Source: Macrothele yani (lineage: Eukaryota; Arthropoda; Arachnida; Araneae; Macrothelidae). From it: DNA of 64,000 bases. The notes under the pieces were generated by a model, which worked only from the letters and a program-made list of their open reading frames with translations, searched no databases and was not told where the DNA came from. Positions 22,901 through 33,156 of this stretch are shown here, one piece after another. The stretch spans positions 161,106,709 to 161,170,708 of the forward strand of contig CM076997.1 of NCBI GenBank assembly GCA_039090855.1, read 5' to 3'. Every line of letters starts with the position of its first letter. Position 1 is the stretch's first letter. The translations under genes and the position numbers were made by a program.

Positions 22901-24303
22901 GTACTGTCTTGCATAGCTCTATATATTCCACTTTGGAAGTCACATCTTCTTTTAGTTGTCCTCATATCTCTTCTTTTTTGCATCAACATTTTGGTTTTTC
23001 CTGATTATTTGTTCACATGCAACTTGTTCTTAGACCCAGCTAATTTTTTTGCTGTTTCCATAAGAGCTTTGGTAACTGTTCTGTTAACTTCAGGAATATT
23101 CACTTATTCCGATGTTAATCCTTCTAAAGCAAAGAATCTGTTCTTCAGTTCCTACTTGAAGGTTTTATGGTGTTTTTTAAGGTTGGTTATGTCAATACAT
23201 TTTGTTTGTCTTATGGGCTTGCCACGTTCAAGTTTAGTGTGGAGGTGCATTTTTCATCTCACCAATCTATGGCCACTACCTGTGTTGAACTTGTTTAGCA
23301 CACTGCAGTCTTCTATGACAAATTTTATGTTACACATAAGGAAATCAATTTCACTTGTCGTCCCATTTTGATGTCTCCATGTCCATTTTCTGTGTGGCTT
23401 TTTCTTGAAAAAGGAGTTCAAGATGAAAAACCCTTCTGCCTCTGCAATCTCAACAACAAAAGTATTTCCACGCTGGTTTCTGTTGCCGTGACCGAATTTA
23501 CCTACTGAAGTTTCATTCTGTTGCTGTTGCCCTATTTTTGCATTGAAATCTCCCATAATTAACTTCAAGTGTTGATTACCTTTATTCAGGTGACGAATTT
23601 CCTCATAAAATTCTTTAATTTCTTCTTTAGGATGACTTGTTGTTGGTGCATAAGTTTCAGTAATCTGAGCCTGGTATCTTCTCGAGAGTTGGATAACAAG
23701 TCCTGCAGCTCTGCCAGAGGAACTTTCAACTTCTACAACTTCATCCTTCACTTTCTTGTTCATTATAAATCCAATACCACTAGTTCTGCCAGTATCTGTC
23801 CCACGATAGTAGAAGAGATGTCCACTTTTCAGTTCAATGAGATCTTCTCCTTTTCTCCTTACCTCACTTAGCCCCACGATGTCCCACTTGATCCTTTGTA
23901 GTTCCTCTTCCAATTCAAGAAGCCTTGAATCAGAAGATAGGGAGCGTCCATTATACGTAGCCAAGGTCATCATCAGATGGCAGCCTAGTCCGGTCCTCCG
24001 GAAATTCTTAGCACCCTCTGCCTTCATGTCGCACTGTCCGCTGCCTTGGCCAGGTAGATTCCAGCTGCCGGAGACTGAGGGCCAAGATTTAAGTTGTTAA
24101 GTCATTTTGGAGGGGTTTGGCCATAACTCACCACGCTGGCCAAGCGGGTTGGCGAGTGTGGGATAGCATTTCCTCTAAGCCCGATGGTATACTTATACCG
24201 CTATTGGCGGTCGTGAGAGCCCCATTAGTGTGATTAGGATGCACCACCAGAAGGCGTGGTTGACATTTGTCAAGGCGAGGCTGTGATGTTAACCATCACC
24301 TGA
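22901..24303 (-). mobile_element. RTE-clade LINE, copy 6, 5' part only
   Basis: Antisense copy holding the 5' leader, the endonuclease and the start of the linker, with no RT domain. It is more diverged than copies 1-5. The initiator ATG is followed after one codon by TAA ('ATGACTTAA' read inward near 24100). The next ATG at 24027 opens 257 residues with 'GLSEVRRKG', 'MGDFNAKIG' and a changed 'SGHR' for SDHR; a 1-nt change near 23250 ends it. The 5' end (caggtgatggttaacatcac read inward) meets a (TA)n tract. Confidence 0.85.
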
Positions 24304-24316
24304 ATATATATATATA

Positions 24317-25231
24317 TAGGAAAGGGAGTGAGACAAGGTGACACCATATCTCCAAAGCTCTTTAATGCTACATTGGAGGGTGTCTTTCAGTCTCTGAGCT
24401 GGGAAAACAAGGGGATAAAGTTTATTGGAGATAATCTAACTCACCTTCGTTTTGCTGATGACATAGTCATTTTTGCAACTACCCCATCAGAGCTGCAGAG
24501 TATGATCCAAGAACTTGCTGACAAGAGTAAACAAGTGGGATTAAAAATGAACTTTCTGAAGGCAAAAGTGATGTTCAATGCTTTTTGAAGAAATGAGGAT
24601 TTATCGATTGAAGGAGAAAAGCTGGAGATAACAGACACGTACGTTTATCTTGGACAGAAAATATCAAGTGAGGGTCACATTGATGAAAAAATTAATCGGC
24701 GAACAAAACTTGCTTGAAGAGCTTTTGGAAGAAACAGCATAATTTTCAAGAGCAATATGCCATTATGTCTTAAAAGAAAAGTGTTTGATCAATGCATCCT
24801 TCCAGTGCTTACATATGGTGCAGGGACGTGGACCTTAACTAAAAGAGACATACAAAGGCTGCAGACAACTCAAACAAGCATGGAGAGGTGCATGCTTGGT
24901 GTAACCAAGAGAGATAAGAAGAGGAACTCGTGGATCCGAAAAATGACAAGAGTGGAAGACCTCATTATCAGAGTTATATCCCTGAAATGACAATTGGCTG
25001 GACATACTGCCAGAAAGAAAAACCATCGATGGAAAGCCGAAATTTTAGATTGGATTCCAAGGACAGGAAAAGACCCAGAAGAAGTTCACATGGGAGATGG
25101 GTGGATGAAATTCGAAAGTATGCGGGAGTGACATGGAGGAGACTGACACAAGACAGACCTTTGGGGAGGAAACTCTGGGAGACCATCGTCCAGCAGTGAA
25201 TTGATAATATTTGACAATGATGATGATGATA
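24317..25231 (+). mobile_element. RTE-clade LINE, copy 7, 3' fragment
   Basis: Begins at 'ggaaagggagtgagacaagg' directly after (TA)n at 24303-24316, inside the RT just before 'GVRQGDTISPKLFN', and runs to the 3' end with a (GAT)n tail at about 25218-25231. 'LRFADDIVIFA' is intact. A TGA near 24586, a TGA at 24716 and another near 24987 interrupt the frame, and a 1-nt deletion lies near 25062. It is typical of a 5'-truncated LINE insertion, now a pseudogene. Unlike most copies its tail is followed by only a short 'atata'. Confidence 0.88.
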
Positions 25232-25249
25232 TAACCTAGGGTCGCGTTG

Positions 25250-25863
25250 CACTCTGTGTGTCAGAAAAAAGTAAAGTTAGATGTCCAAGTTGAGCTTACA
25301 ACAGTGCAAAGAAAGAGAATTAACGACATCATAAGAGTTGCAGAATCCCATTTATGGAGATCAGGGACGGACTCAAAGTAGATGCTCAAAGTGGGAGCCA
25401 CTGGTGCCGTTGCACAATTGACATCGGCGAATTAAAGACTGTGGTACCTCCTCGAAGACTCCTGGTGTCGTGTGTATCCTGCCCGCTGCAACAACGATTC
25501 TCGCGACGAAATATTGCAGGAGTTCACAGGCGTCTCATACACCAATGATTTCATGTGCCCCCAGAAGAAGAAGTCCAGTGGGTTTAAGTCCGGTGAGGGT
25601 GGGGGCAATGCCACAGGTCCGCCGCGTTCAATTCATCTTGCGGGATATCTGGCATTCAGGAAGGATCTACTGCACCTTGATAAGTCAATCAGCTGCAACT
25701 GTCGATGCTGCGCCTTTTCTCTGGCAATTTGCATATGGTAAATGATTGACGGTGATGTTCTGGCGATGTGCTACTTCTCCGGCATGAAAGAAATGACGTC
25801 TGAGGTGACGGCTTGTGTTTGTTGGACGTATTTAAAAGTTACTCTTTTCTGACACTCAGAGTG
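25250..25863 (-). mobile_element. Deleted TIR transposon with transposase C-terminus
   Basis: Terminal inverted repeats CACTCTGTGTGTCAG at the left and, read inward from the right, CACTCTGAGTGTCAG continue as 'aaaaaagtaa/aaaagagtaa'. Between them a minus-strand frame at 25432-25614 encodes 'PDLNPLDFFFWGHMKSLVY', the C-terminal signature of a Tc1/mariner-superfamily transposase common in arthropods. The catalytic N-terminal two thirds are missing, so this is a 614-bp internal-deletion derivative. No clear target duplication was found, so the exact ends may be off by a few bases. Confidence 0.7.
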
Positions 25864-25870
25864 GAATGCA

Positions 25871-25912
25871 AACTTAGGAAAGCCTATATATATATATAGG
25901 CCTTCCTAAGTT
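25871..25912. repeat. Inverted duplication around (TA)n
   Basis: The segment aacttaggaaagcct (25871-25885) is followed by a (TA)n core and then its near-perfect complement aggccttcctaagtt (25898-25912). The right arm is RTE 3' sequence belonging to copy 8. The left arm is an inverted repeat of it. Confidence 0.8.
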
Positions 25913-26745
25913 TCTTCCACAACTCTCTGTCTTGATCCTGGCTCTTCCATGCTACTCCTGCAAGCTTTCAGTTACTTCGAGGTTATCGCCATTATTTGCA
26001 AAATATTCATTTTTGGTGAAATCATTGCATATTAGTGTAGTATTTTAAAAGTTCATTTTTAATCCCACTTCTTTACTTTTGTTCACAAGTTCCTGGATCA
26101 TACTCTGCAGATTTGAAGTGGTAGTTGCAAAAATGATTACGTCATCCGCAAAACGAAGGTGAGTTAAATAATCTCCATTAATCTTTATCACCTTGTGTTC
26201 CCAGTTCAGTGATTGAAAGACACTCTGGAATATGTCATTGAAGAGTTTGGAAAATGTGGTGTCTCGTTGTCTCGCTCCCTTTCCAATTTTTATTTAGGCT
26301 GTATTTTCAAATACCCGAAACTTTGCCCTTGCATTTTATAAACGTTTTTAATAATGCTAATGTATGCATCTTCAGTACAGAAGGATTTCAAAGCCATTCT
26401 AACTATTAATTATATTATGGAAACAAAGGCCTTTTCGTGATTAACAAAAGCCGTGCATAGTGGGAGTTACTATTCTCTCGTTCCTTTAGATAGTTCTTTC
26501 AGTACACTGATGTGATCTACGGCGCTGTAGCCACTCTGGAATCCAGCTTGCTCTCTTGGTTGAGCCATGTTCAGTGTTTCTTACAATCAAGAGACGCAAC
26601 AGGCCCTCAGTGAAGATTTAACAAGCCACTGATAGGAGGCTTGTCTCACTTAGGCTTGTTCCGGAGATCCTCAGTGTCACCTTTTCTATCTAACGGGATT
26701 ATTGTATCATTGTTCCGATCCTCAGGAATCTTTACAAATATGCAG
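25898..26745 (-). mobile_element. RTE-clade LINE, copy 8, heavily decayed
   Basis: Alignable in patches to the 3' half of the other copies: 'aagtttcttccacaactctc', 'gttcatttttaatcccactt', 'acgtcatccgcaaaacgaag', 'gccactctggaatccagctt' and 'ctctcttggttgagccatgt'. There are many substitutions and gaps and no open frame of note. It is clearly older than copies 1-5. Confidence 0.8.
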
Positions 26746-26904
26746 TACGTGTGTATACATCTGCAAACAAATACCCTGAACAGCAGGCATTGAAATTCTA
26801 AATGCGCAAAGAGCTGCAGAGAATTCACAAGAAAGATAGCTATACTGAAAAGTAATTCCAGTGAAAACTCCGCAAAACCAAAAGTTGCTGTACTGTTTCT
26901 TCGC

Positions 26905-27102
26905 CGCCATGGTGGCGGAGTGGTCTAAGCGATGGCTTCTGACTATCCGTCCGAGACAGGTCCGTGTTCGAATCCGGTGATGCGTGGATGTTGTGTTTGC
27001 CTTACGGCACTGTCTCTCTCCCTTCCCTGGAACCAGTGGCACTAAATTAAGGACGGGCGACTGCTTATTGACCACTATAAGCAGTCGCCCGTCCTTAATT
27101 TA
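26905..27102 (+). mobile_element. tRNA-derived SINE-1 copy with rearranged tail
   Basis: Intact-looking A box 'tggcggagtggtctaagcg' and B box 'gtgttcgaatcc', then the body through 'aaccagtggcactaaattaa' and 'ggacgggcgactgcttat'. Instead of the usual '...gttgctcacggtggtc' 3' end, the sequence turns back on itself into a perfect inverted copy of the last 26 bases. Confidence 0.85.
27043..27102. repeat. Perfect 26-bp hairpin in SINE tail
   Basis: Arms 27043-27068 and 27077-27102 are exact reverse complements with an 8-nt loop (tgaccact). The left arm is normal SINE-1 body. The right arm replaces the expected SINE 3' end, pointing to a fold-back template switch rather than a selected structure. 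Confidence 0.92.
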
Positions 27103-27115
27103 CCACTATAAGCAC

Positions 27116-27164
27116 TTTACATATTTTTAAATAATATACAAAATATTATTTAAAAATATGTAAA
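27116..27164. repeat. Perfect 22-bp AT-rich hairpin
   Basis: Arms 27116-27137 (tttacatatttttaaataat + at) and 27143-27164 are exact reverse complements with a 5-nt loop (acaaa). It lies 14 bases after the previous hairpin. A cruciform or another fold-back duplication is possible. Confidence 0.9.
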
Positions 27165-27417
27165 TAGCATACATAAATAAAATAATCCATGAATGAAAAT
27201 TTAAAGAACTGCTTGATAACTGTGCATTTGCTCCTGAAAGAAATACGGGATTACGCCATATAATACAAATTTTGAAGAAAAATGTTTCGATTGTTGTCTT
27301 CAAAATTTGTGCATCTGCTTTTGTTTTTTTAACAGATATGGGAACTATTCAATATAGAAAAATGTGTCCGAAAGGACCCTCTTGTATTCCGTTTCTCGCT
27401 TGCTTAGTCCAGAAATA

Positions 27418-28630
27418 CACTGAAGTGCCAGTAAAACTAGTACAGACGAGCTTATGCAAAGTACATAGCAACGCCACTTATGCGCGTACTCGGTTGCGTC
27501 CGCCAGTGCGTATATAAAGCGATAGGCATCCTTGTCAGCTGTCAGAGCTGTTTTCGGCATGAGAATGACAAGTAATAACGATTTAAGCGATTTTCAACGC
27601 GGTGTCATACTTGGCGCTCGTGAGATGGACCATAGTATTTCGGAGATAGAAACGAAGTACGGATTTTCACGGACGACCATTGCAAGGGTGTACCGTGACT
27701 ACAAGTATTCCGGCAAAACGTCCAACCTACGATAGAAGTGTTGCCGTAAAAAGACATTGGGTGAAAGTGACCATCGTTGGCTGTCAAGAATCGTTTCACG
27801 CAATAGGCGTGCAACACTCTCGCAGGTATCATCGGAATTCAATGCTGGAGCCTCAACAAGCATCAGCGTCCGGACTGTGCAACGTATTCTGCACGATATG
27901 GGCTTTGGGAGCCGACGCCCAACTCGAGTCCCCTTGATGGCTGCACGACACAGAGCTAAGCGCCACGCTTGGGCACGGCAACACCACCACTGGACACTTG
28001 ATGACTGGAAACAAGTAGCCTGGTCTGACGAGGCGCGTATCCAACTACATCGAGCAGACCGAAGGGTTCGTGTGTGACGCAAACCCCATGAAGCCATTGT
28101 TCCCGCCTGTCAACAAGGAGCTGTACCGGCTGGTGGGGTTCTGTAATATCTACAAACGTCTGTGACCGGCCAACGTGACCGGTAAATCTACAAACGTCTG
28201 TGACCGGCCAACGGTATGTGCTCATCCTTTCTGACGAGGTATACCCGTTCATGTCCTGCATTCATGCTGATGGGTTGGGCCTGTTCCAACAGGACAACGC
28301 ACCTCCACAGAAGTGTCGGGATGTCACATTATGGTTAGAGGAGAATTCATCTGAGTTTGGGGTGTTGCCATTCCCACCCAAGTCCCCAGATCTGAACGTG
28401 ATAGAACACATTTGGGATGCTGTGCAACGCGCTATGGAACAGAGGAACCCCAGACCGCGGAGTACACCCGAATTGTGGAACGCTCTGCAGGAAGTATGGT
28501 GTGCATTGCCTTCAGCATATTTCCAGAAGCTAGTGGCGTCCATGCCCCGTCGTGTTTCTGCAGTCCTGCGTTCCCGTGGGTGACCTACCAGGTATTAGAC
28601 TGGTGTATCAGTTTTTCTGGCACTTCAGTG
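27418..28630 (+). mobile_element. Tc1-B transposon
   Basis: Terminal inverted repeats start CACTGAAGTGCCAG and are flanked by TA at 27416-27417 and 28631-28632. At 1,213 bp it has the length of a complete Tc1/mariner element. Its TIR differs from Tc1-A after the shared CACTGAA, so it is a separate family. Confidence 0.92.
27559..28583 (+). pseudogene. Tc1-B transposase, frameshifted, DD36E spacing
   Basis: A cut-and-paste DDE transposase. The N-terminal helix-turn-helix reads 'SDFQRGVILGAREMDHSISE' and is cut by a stop near 27733. The middle part carries the first catalytic aspartate in 'AWSDEARIQL' (codon 28027-28029). The last part has the second aspartate in 'LFQQDNAPPQK' (28293-28295) and the glutamate in 'NVIEHIWDAV' (28404-28406), leaving 36 residues between them, the spacing of DD36E elements rather than the usual 34. 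All three catalytic residues survive. A TGA at 28075-28077 and a tandem duplication of about 38 bp near 28146-28212 ('tctacaaacgtctgtgaccg' twice) break the frame. The ATG at 27559 is chosen because it opens directly onto the conserved N-terminus. Confidence 0.88.
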
Positions 28631-28632
28631 TA

Positions 28633-29082
28633 CATGGTAGTTCTACTTTGTTGCTCTTTAGCTGGTTGGCTTGCGGTTGTCTTTGAACATGAAGTGTAAT
28701 CTAGAAATTCCCTAAGGCTTGTCTTTGCCAGCTACTGTCGTGGTCTGGAAACTGGAGGTCGGTTATGTACAAACAGCCGATTTAGTTGATCTCTGTGCAG
28801 GTATGGTTGAGGTTTCCAATTGTTACATTGATTGCACCTACTGTATGGAGGCGATCATTGTTCTTGTGAAAAGAAACATTTTTTGTCACAGCAATCAGGG
28901 ATTTTTTTGGTGCGAATTAAAGTTTTCAACTTGTCCTCAAGCGTAGCTAAAGGTGTTGTTGTGTGTATAGCTTGTCTGTGTCTGCTAATTTTCCAAAATC
29001 ATCCAACGTATATCCTAGAACCAGGTTCATAAACATCGTTTGACAGAGAACACTTTTATACTTATTTTTGAAGCAGATAAAG
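28633..29082. other. Spacer, no gene seen
   Basis: Unremarkable sequence between the Tc1-B element and the split SINE. Short reading frames show no motifs. Confidence 0.5.
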
Positions 29083-29107
29083 GCCGCCCTGGTGCCGCAG
29101 TGGTATA

Positions 29108-30329
29108 CACTGAAAAGCAATTGAATTAGAGACATCTGGTGTTATGTAAATGTGGCGCTGTGGGTGGCCCTGTGAACGGAAACGACGTGACGTATGCAGC
29201 GATCCGATAATACGTATAAGGAGTAATTCAACGGGAATCAGTAAGAGTCGGACGCAGTATGGGTAAGACGAAGGATCTAAGCACATTTCATCGTGGGCAA
29301 ATTGTCGGCGCCCGACGAATGGGTCACTCCATCTCGGAGGTCGTGCAGGCACTGGGATGTTTACGAGCCACTGTGTCATGGGTGCACCGTGAGTACTACG
29401 AATCCGGTAAAACAATCCCTGCAAGGGCTAACTGCAGTGGACAACAGCGTATGAATGAGTGGGGTCATCGTCGGCAAGATCGCATTGTAACAGCGGATAG
29501 ATGGGCTGCAGTGCAAGAAATCACTAGGCAATTTAACGGTGGTGCACAAAAACGTGAAAGCCGCCACACTTTCCAGAAACATCTCCTAGCTACGGGACAC
29601 AGAAGCCATTGTCCCACGATTGTACCACTGCTGACCGCACATCACAGGGTGCAAAGATAGCATGGGAGCGGGAACATCGCCACTGGACTCTAGAGATGTG
29701 GAAAAATGTTGCCTGGACTGATGAGTCGAGATTCACGTTGGTAAATGCAGATGGCAGGATACGAGTACGGCGCAAACCACATGAAGCAATGGATCCTTCT
29801 TGCCAGCTGAGTACTCTTCAAGGTGGTGGGGGAGGCATTCCCGTCAGGAGACTATTTTCGTGGACTGAAATGGGAACACTGGAACGTGTGGCATCGTCCT
29901 TCACAGTTCAACGTTACTGGGATATACTGGACAACCATTTGCTCCCGTTTGTGCATCTTCAACACCCCACTAGGGACCTCATCCTGCAACAAGACAATAC
30001 ACCGTGACATCGCTCCCGAATTGTATCCTAATAGTGGGATGAACACTTCGCCGACGTGACCTCGCTTCCTTGGCCATCTAGGTCACGTGGCCCCATCTCA
30101 TCGAGCACATCTGGGATGCCAACGAGAGAGATGTTCGAGGACCTGAACCTCCTCCACCAAATTTTCGTGAACTGTGGGAGCTTGTTCAAGGGTCGTGGAT
30201 CCGTATGGCTTCCCAACGCTTCCAGTGTCTTGTCGAGTCGATGCAGAGACGAATCGCCACCGCCATCAGGGCGAAAAGTGGTGCTACACGTTACTAAACA
30301 TGTATCTCTAATTCAATTGCTCTTTAGTG
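29108..30329 (+). mobile_element. Tc1-A transposon, copy 2
   Basis: A 1,222-bp element with 25-bp terminal inverted repeats starting CACTGAAAAGCAATTGAATT, flanked by TA (29106-29107, 30330-30331). It is the same family as 17822-18970; internal sequence such as 'ccctgtgaacggaaacgacg' is shared in reverse. Confidence 0.93.
29259..30297 (+). pseudogene. Tc1-A transposase, frameshifted, DD36E spacing
   Basis: The N-terminus from the ATG at 29259 has a clear helix-turn-helix ('FHRGQIVGARRMGHSISEVV'). A frameshift near 29600-29660 leads into a second frame with 'AWTDESRFTLVNADGRIRV' (first aspartate, codon 29720-29722) and 'LILQQDNTP' (second aspartate, 29993-29995) ended by TGA. The glutamate region 'IEHIWDANER' at about 30098 lies one base out of phase; restoring that base would put it 36 residues from the second aspartate. 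The C-terminus 'IRAKSGATRY' stops at 30295-30297. Length and motif order match complete Tc1 transposases of about 340 residues. It is the better of the two Tc1-A copies but still not functional. Confidence 0.87.
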
Positions 30330-30682
30330 TAAGTTCTGGCTTCTGGTCATTCATTCGAGGTGGATCTGTGTTCAATCTCAGTGAGGCATGAATGCTGTGT
30401 TTGCCTCACGGGAAAGGCTCTCTCCCTTTTCTGGAACCTTTCCTAAATTAGGTACGGGCGTCTGCTCATAGCGATAAAGTTACTCACTGTAATAGTTCAA
30501 CCCCCAAACAGAAAAATAAATAAAGGTAGGCTCAGTTCTGTTTGAGCCGTCAGGTTGGAAGTTAGGACTGCGTCTTGCAAATCGGAGAATTGAAATGAGT
30601 TAGTCGAGTATGGTTTCAATGCGTTTATGTAGTTTGTTATAGCTAACACAGGTCTATGATGTGAAAGGTAGCTTACGTAAAT

Positions 30683-31397
30683 GATGTAAAAAGTAGTTTG
30701 CATAATTTTTACAAATAATGCTGCATACATTGCGAACACAAAGAAGATCGATACACGAATTACCCAACGCGGTGCTTTGTGGGTTTCTTACATTCCTCAT
30801 CACTTGCTCTTGCCTATCGTTTTGATTTTCTTCACATTTGTTTTCAGAATTGTCGAAAATGTTGACCCGTTTACACGAAAAAGAATTTAAAAATTTTAGT
30901 TTAAATCACTGCGATATGATCTTTATATATTTGTACAAATCTCGCCGAGAGTTTTAAAACGGTACCATGGGCACCCACGGCTGTCGACATAAACAGCGAT
31001 ATTGTCAAACGTGTTCACCGGTTCACACTAAAATGCAGTTCAAACTACTGGAAATTGTTCTTCATATATTTGAACAGATGTCGTCGATAGCTTTAAAACG
31101 ATACCACGCACAGTCGTGTTGGGCTCACGGTTGCTGAGATAGACGGAGTCAAACGCGGAGGTACCGCCAGAAATATTGTGTCATCTCCCCCGCTCACAGG
31201 GAGGGAGGGGAGAGTCGCGCGCACGGAGAATTGCGCATTATCCGAATCATACTCCATGCTGTTTACGAATATGCTAACACGATTAGTGTGCAGCTCGTAT
31301 TTTTAACGCTATAATGATTTCAATTGGGACATATACTTGTCACACGCGATCGGCCCAAGTCGCCTCATACTATCCACGAAGTTAGACGTAGTCCTTC
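30683..31397. repeat. Dispersed repeat R1, copy B
   Basis: This matches 1-775 in the same orientation, beginning at 'tttgcataatttttacaaat' and ending near 'gacgtagtcctt'. Both internal ~160-bp subunits are present. It lies between the split SINE and the Tc1-C element. There is no coding potential. Confidence 0.7.
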
Positions 31398-31534
31398 GTC
31401 AAAAGCAGATGAATAGTATTTCCACTTCATACTTCGTTTCTTACTTTCAAGATCAAAATATGGAACCCAGTCTCGTTCCTAAAGTCAATCTTTTCGAGTA
31501 AACCTGGAACATCTTCATAACACTGAATAATCTA

Positions 31535-32869
31535 CACTGCTGGCCACACAAAATGCAACACCAAGAGGACATGAGAACGATTAGCATTACAGGGCATATG
31601 CAAATCATATGCGCCCGGCACGTCACCGAGAAGCACTATAAGAAGGGTGCACAGAAGGCGTGGTGTAAGTAGTGGAAGTGTGTTGTGCTGCCGGACCTGT
31701 GTGTGGGAAGCTTGCTGATGCCTTGGCGCAGAATACGGCAGTTATTCCAGCACGTTTCGGAATTCGACAGAGGACGAATATGGGCTTAACGTGACAGCGG
31801 TTTATCGTACCGAGACATCGGCGCCCGTGTGGGACGACATCCAGTTACAGTGCGGCGAGTATGGTGGTTACAGTGAGGCGAGTATCGGTGGTGTGCCGCG
31901 GCCGCGGTACACCACCGAGCGAGAGGACCGGCATGTTGTGCGACGGGCATTGACGGCTCGCACCGCCACATCACGAACGATAGCGCAGGAATTAGGGTGT
32001 CTTACGCAACAACCTCTGTCAGCACGTGCAATTCAACGTCATCTACAGGAGCGAGGGCTTTCTCGCACGGCGCCCATTGCTCTGATTACCATTGACGTTA
32101 CACCACCGGCGAGTGCGGAGGCAGTGGGCCGTTGAACGCCGCACTTGGACAACGGAATGGCCCGACATTGTCTTCTCCGAAGAATCCCGCTTCTGCCTGG
32201 AACACCACGATGGTCGGATCCGCGTGTGGCGGCTCCGCGGCGAGAGACTGTATGACACATGCATTATGCATCGCCATACCGGTCCGTCGCCTGGCGTTAT
32301 GGTTTGGGGCGCAACTGCATAAGATACCCGCATCCCTCTGGTACGCATCGCCGGTACACTCAACAGCCACAACTATATCTCCAACGTTTTGCAGCTTACA
32401 GTAATCCCTTACCTGTAGGACCTGGCAGTGGCCACGTTTCAACAGGACAATTCGCGCCCACACGTGGAGCAATTCCTCACGGCCCACCAGGAGTCATTGC
32501 TGCCGTGGCCAGCCTGTTCTCCCGAAATGTCTCTCATCGAACACGTCTGGTCGCTGATCGGTAGCCGAGTGTCCCGGCAAGCACCACCCGCGGCTACGCC
32601 TGATGAACTGTGGCAACGTGTGGAAGAAGCCTGGACCGACATACTCCAAGACCACATCCAAAGCTTCTTTCATTCGATGCCGCGGTGTGTAGCGGCCGTC
32701 ATTTCCATCCATGGGAGCCACACGAACTATTGATGGCTGGGTGTTCCGCAAGTCGAACGGGCCTGTAAGGTCAAGAGTTTTATCTTTGTATCTGTTGTTA
32801 TGTGTGCAGTAAATCTGGCTTTGCTATCTTGTGTCCTTCTTGGTGTTGCATTTTGGGTGGTCAGCAGTG
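31535..32869 (+). mobile_element. Tc1-C transposon
   Basis: Terminal inverted repeats of about 35 bp start CACTGCTGGCCACACAAAAT at the left and CACTGCTGACCACCCAAAAT read inward from the right. They are flanked by TA (31533-31534, 32870-32871). The length is 1,335 bp. Confidence 0.93.
31718..32733 (+). pseudogene. Tc1-C transposase, frameshifted
   Basis: Starts 'MPWRRIRQLFQHVSEFDRGR' and soon meets TAA near 31788. Further frame changes follow before 'FSEESRFCLEHHDGRIRVWR' (first catalytic aspartate replaced by glutamate, about 32175) and 'GVMVWGATA' with a stop. The last 101 residues (32428-32733) are open, with the second aspartate in 'TFQQDNSRPH' and the glutamate in 'LIEHVWSLIG'. Only 30 residues separate these, fewer than the usual 34, suggesting a 12-bp in-frame deletion or an unusual family. 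It is GC-richer than its surroundings, fitting a foreign insertion. Confidence 0.85.
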
Positions 32870-33156
32870 TAATTGAAAATGTCCACACACCGTTGTTTGT
32901 GTTGAGTTGGTTTGTTATGAACCTGCATCCTTAGTCGCCATGCACCACTGAATACGCAGAACAATATGCCGAACGCCTCAGCTACATATCAAGTAAGATA
33001 ATCCGTTGGTCAAGGCCACGTGATTCATATTTTGTTGAGTACGCGGTGTTCAGAGACCTTCTGATTACGCTTTTTTTTTATTATTTATTTATTGGGCGTG
33101 GTGGTACAGAGACATAAGAAACAGGCAGACATAAACAGGATACATATATTTTACAT

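Larger units (their letters stand above)
29083..30487 (+). mobile_element. SINE-1 copy split by a Tc1 insertion
   Basis: The SINE head 'ccgccctggtgccgcagtgg' (from about 29085) stops at 29107 and resumes at 30330 with 'agttctggcttctggtcatt'. The two parts join to the normal SINE-1 order with one TA removed. The Tc1-A element 29108-30329 lies exactly at the TA of the A-box region ('ggtcTAagc' in intact copies). The distal part has a diverged B box 'gtgttcaatctc' and the body to about 30487. Confidence 0.88.

Noticed and set aside
22337..23371. 344-codon frame starting with RTE endonuclease
   Set aside because: The second half is antisense RTE sequence after the 22900 breakpoint.
33071..33150. 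3' end of an antisense LINE or SINE with AATAAA-like signals next to the satellite
   Set aside because: The reverse strand reads '...cccaataaataaataataa' and an A-run, but no coding or tRNA-like part is attached, so it cannot be assigned.
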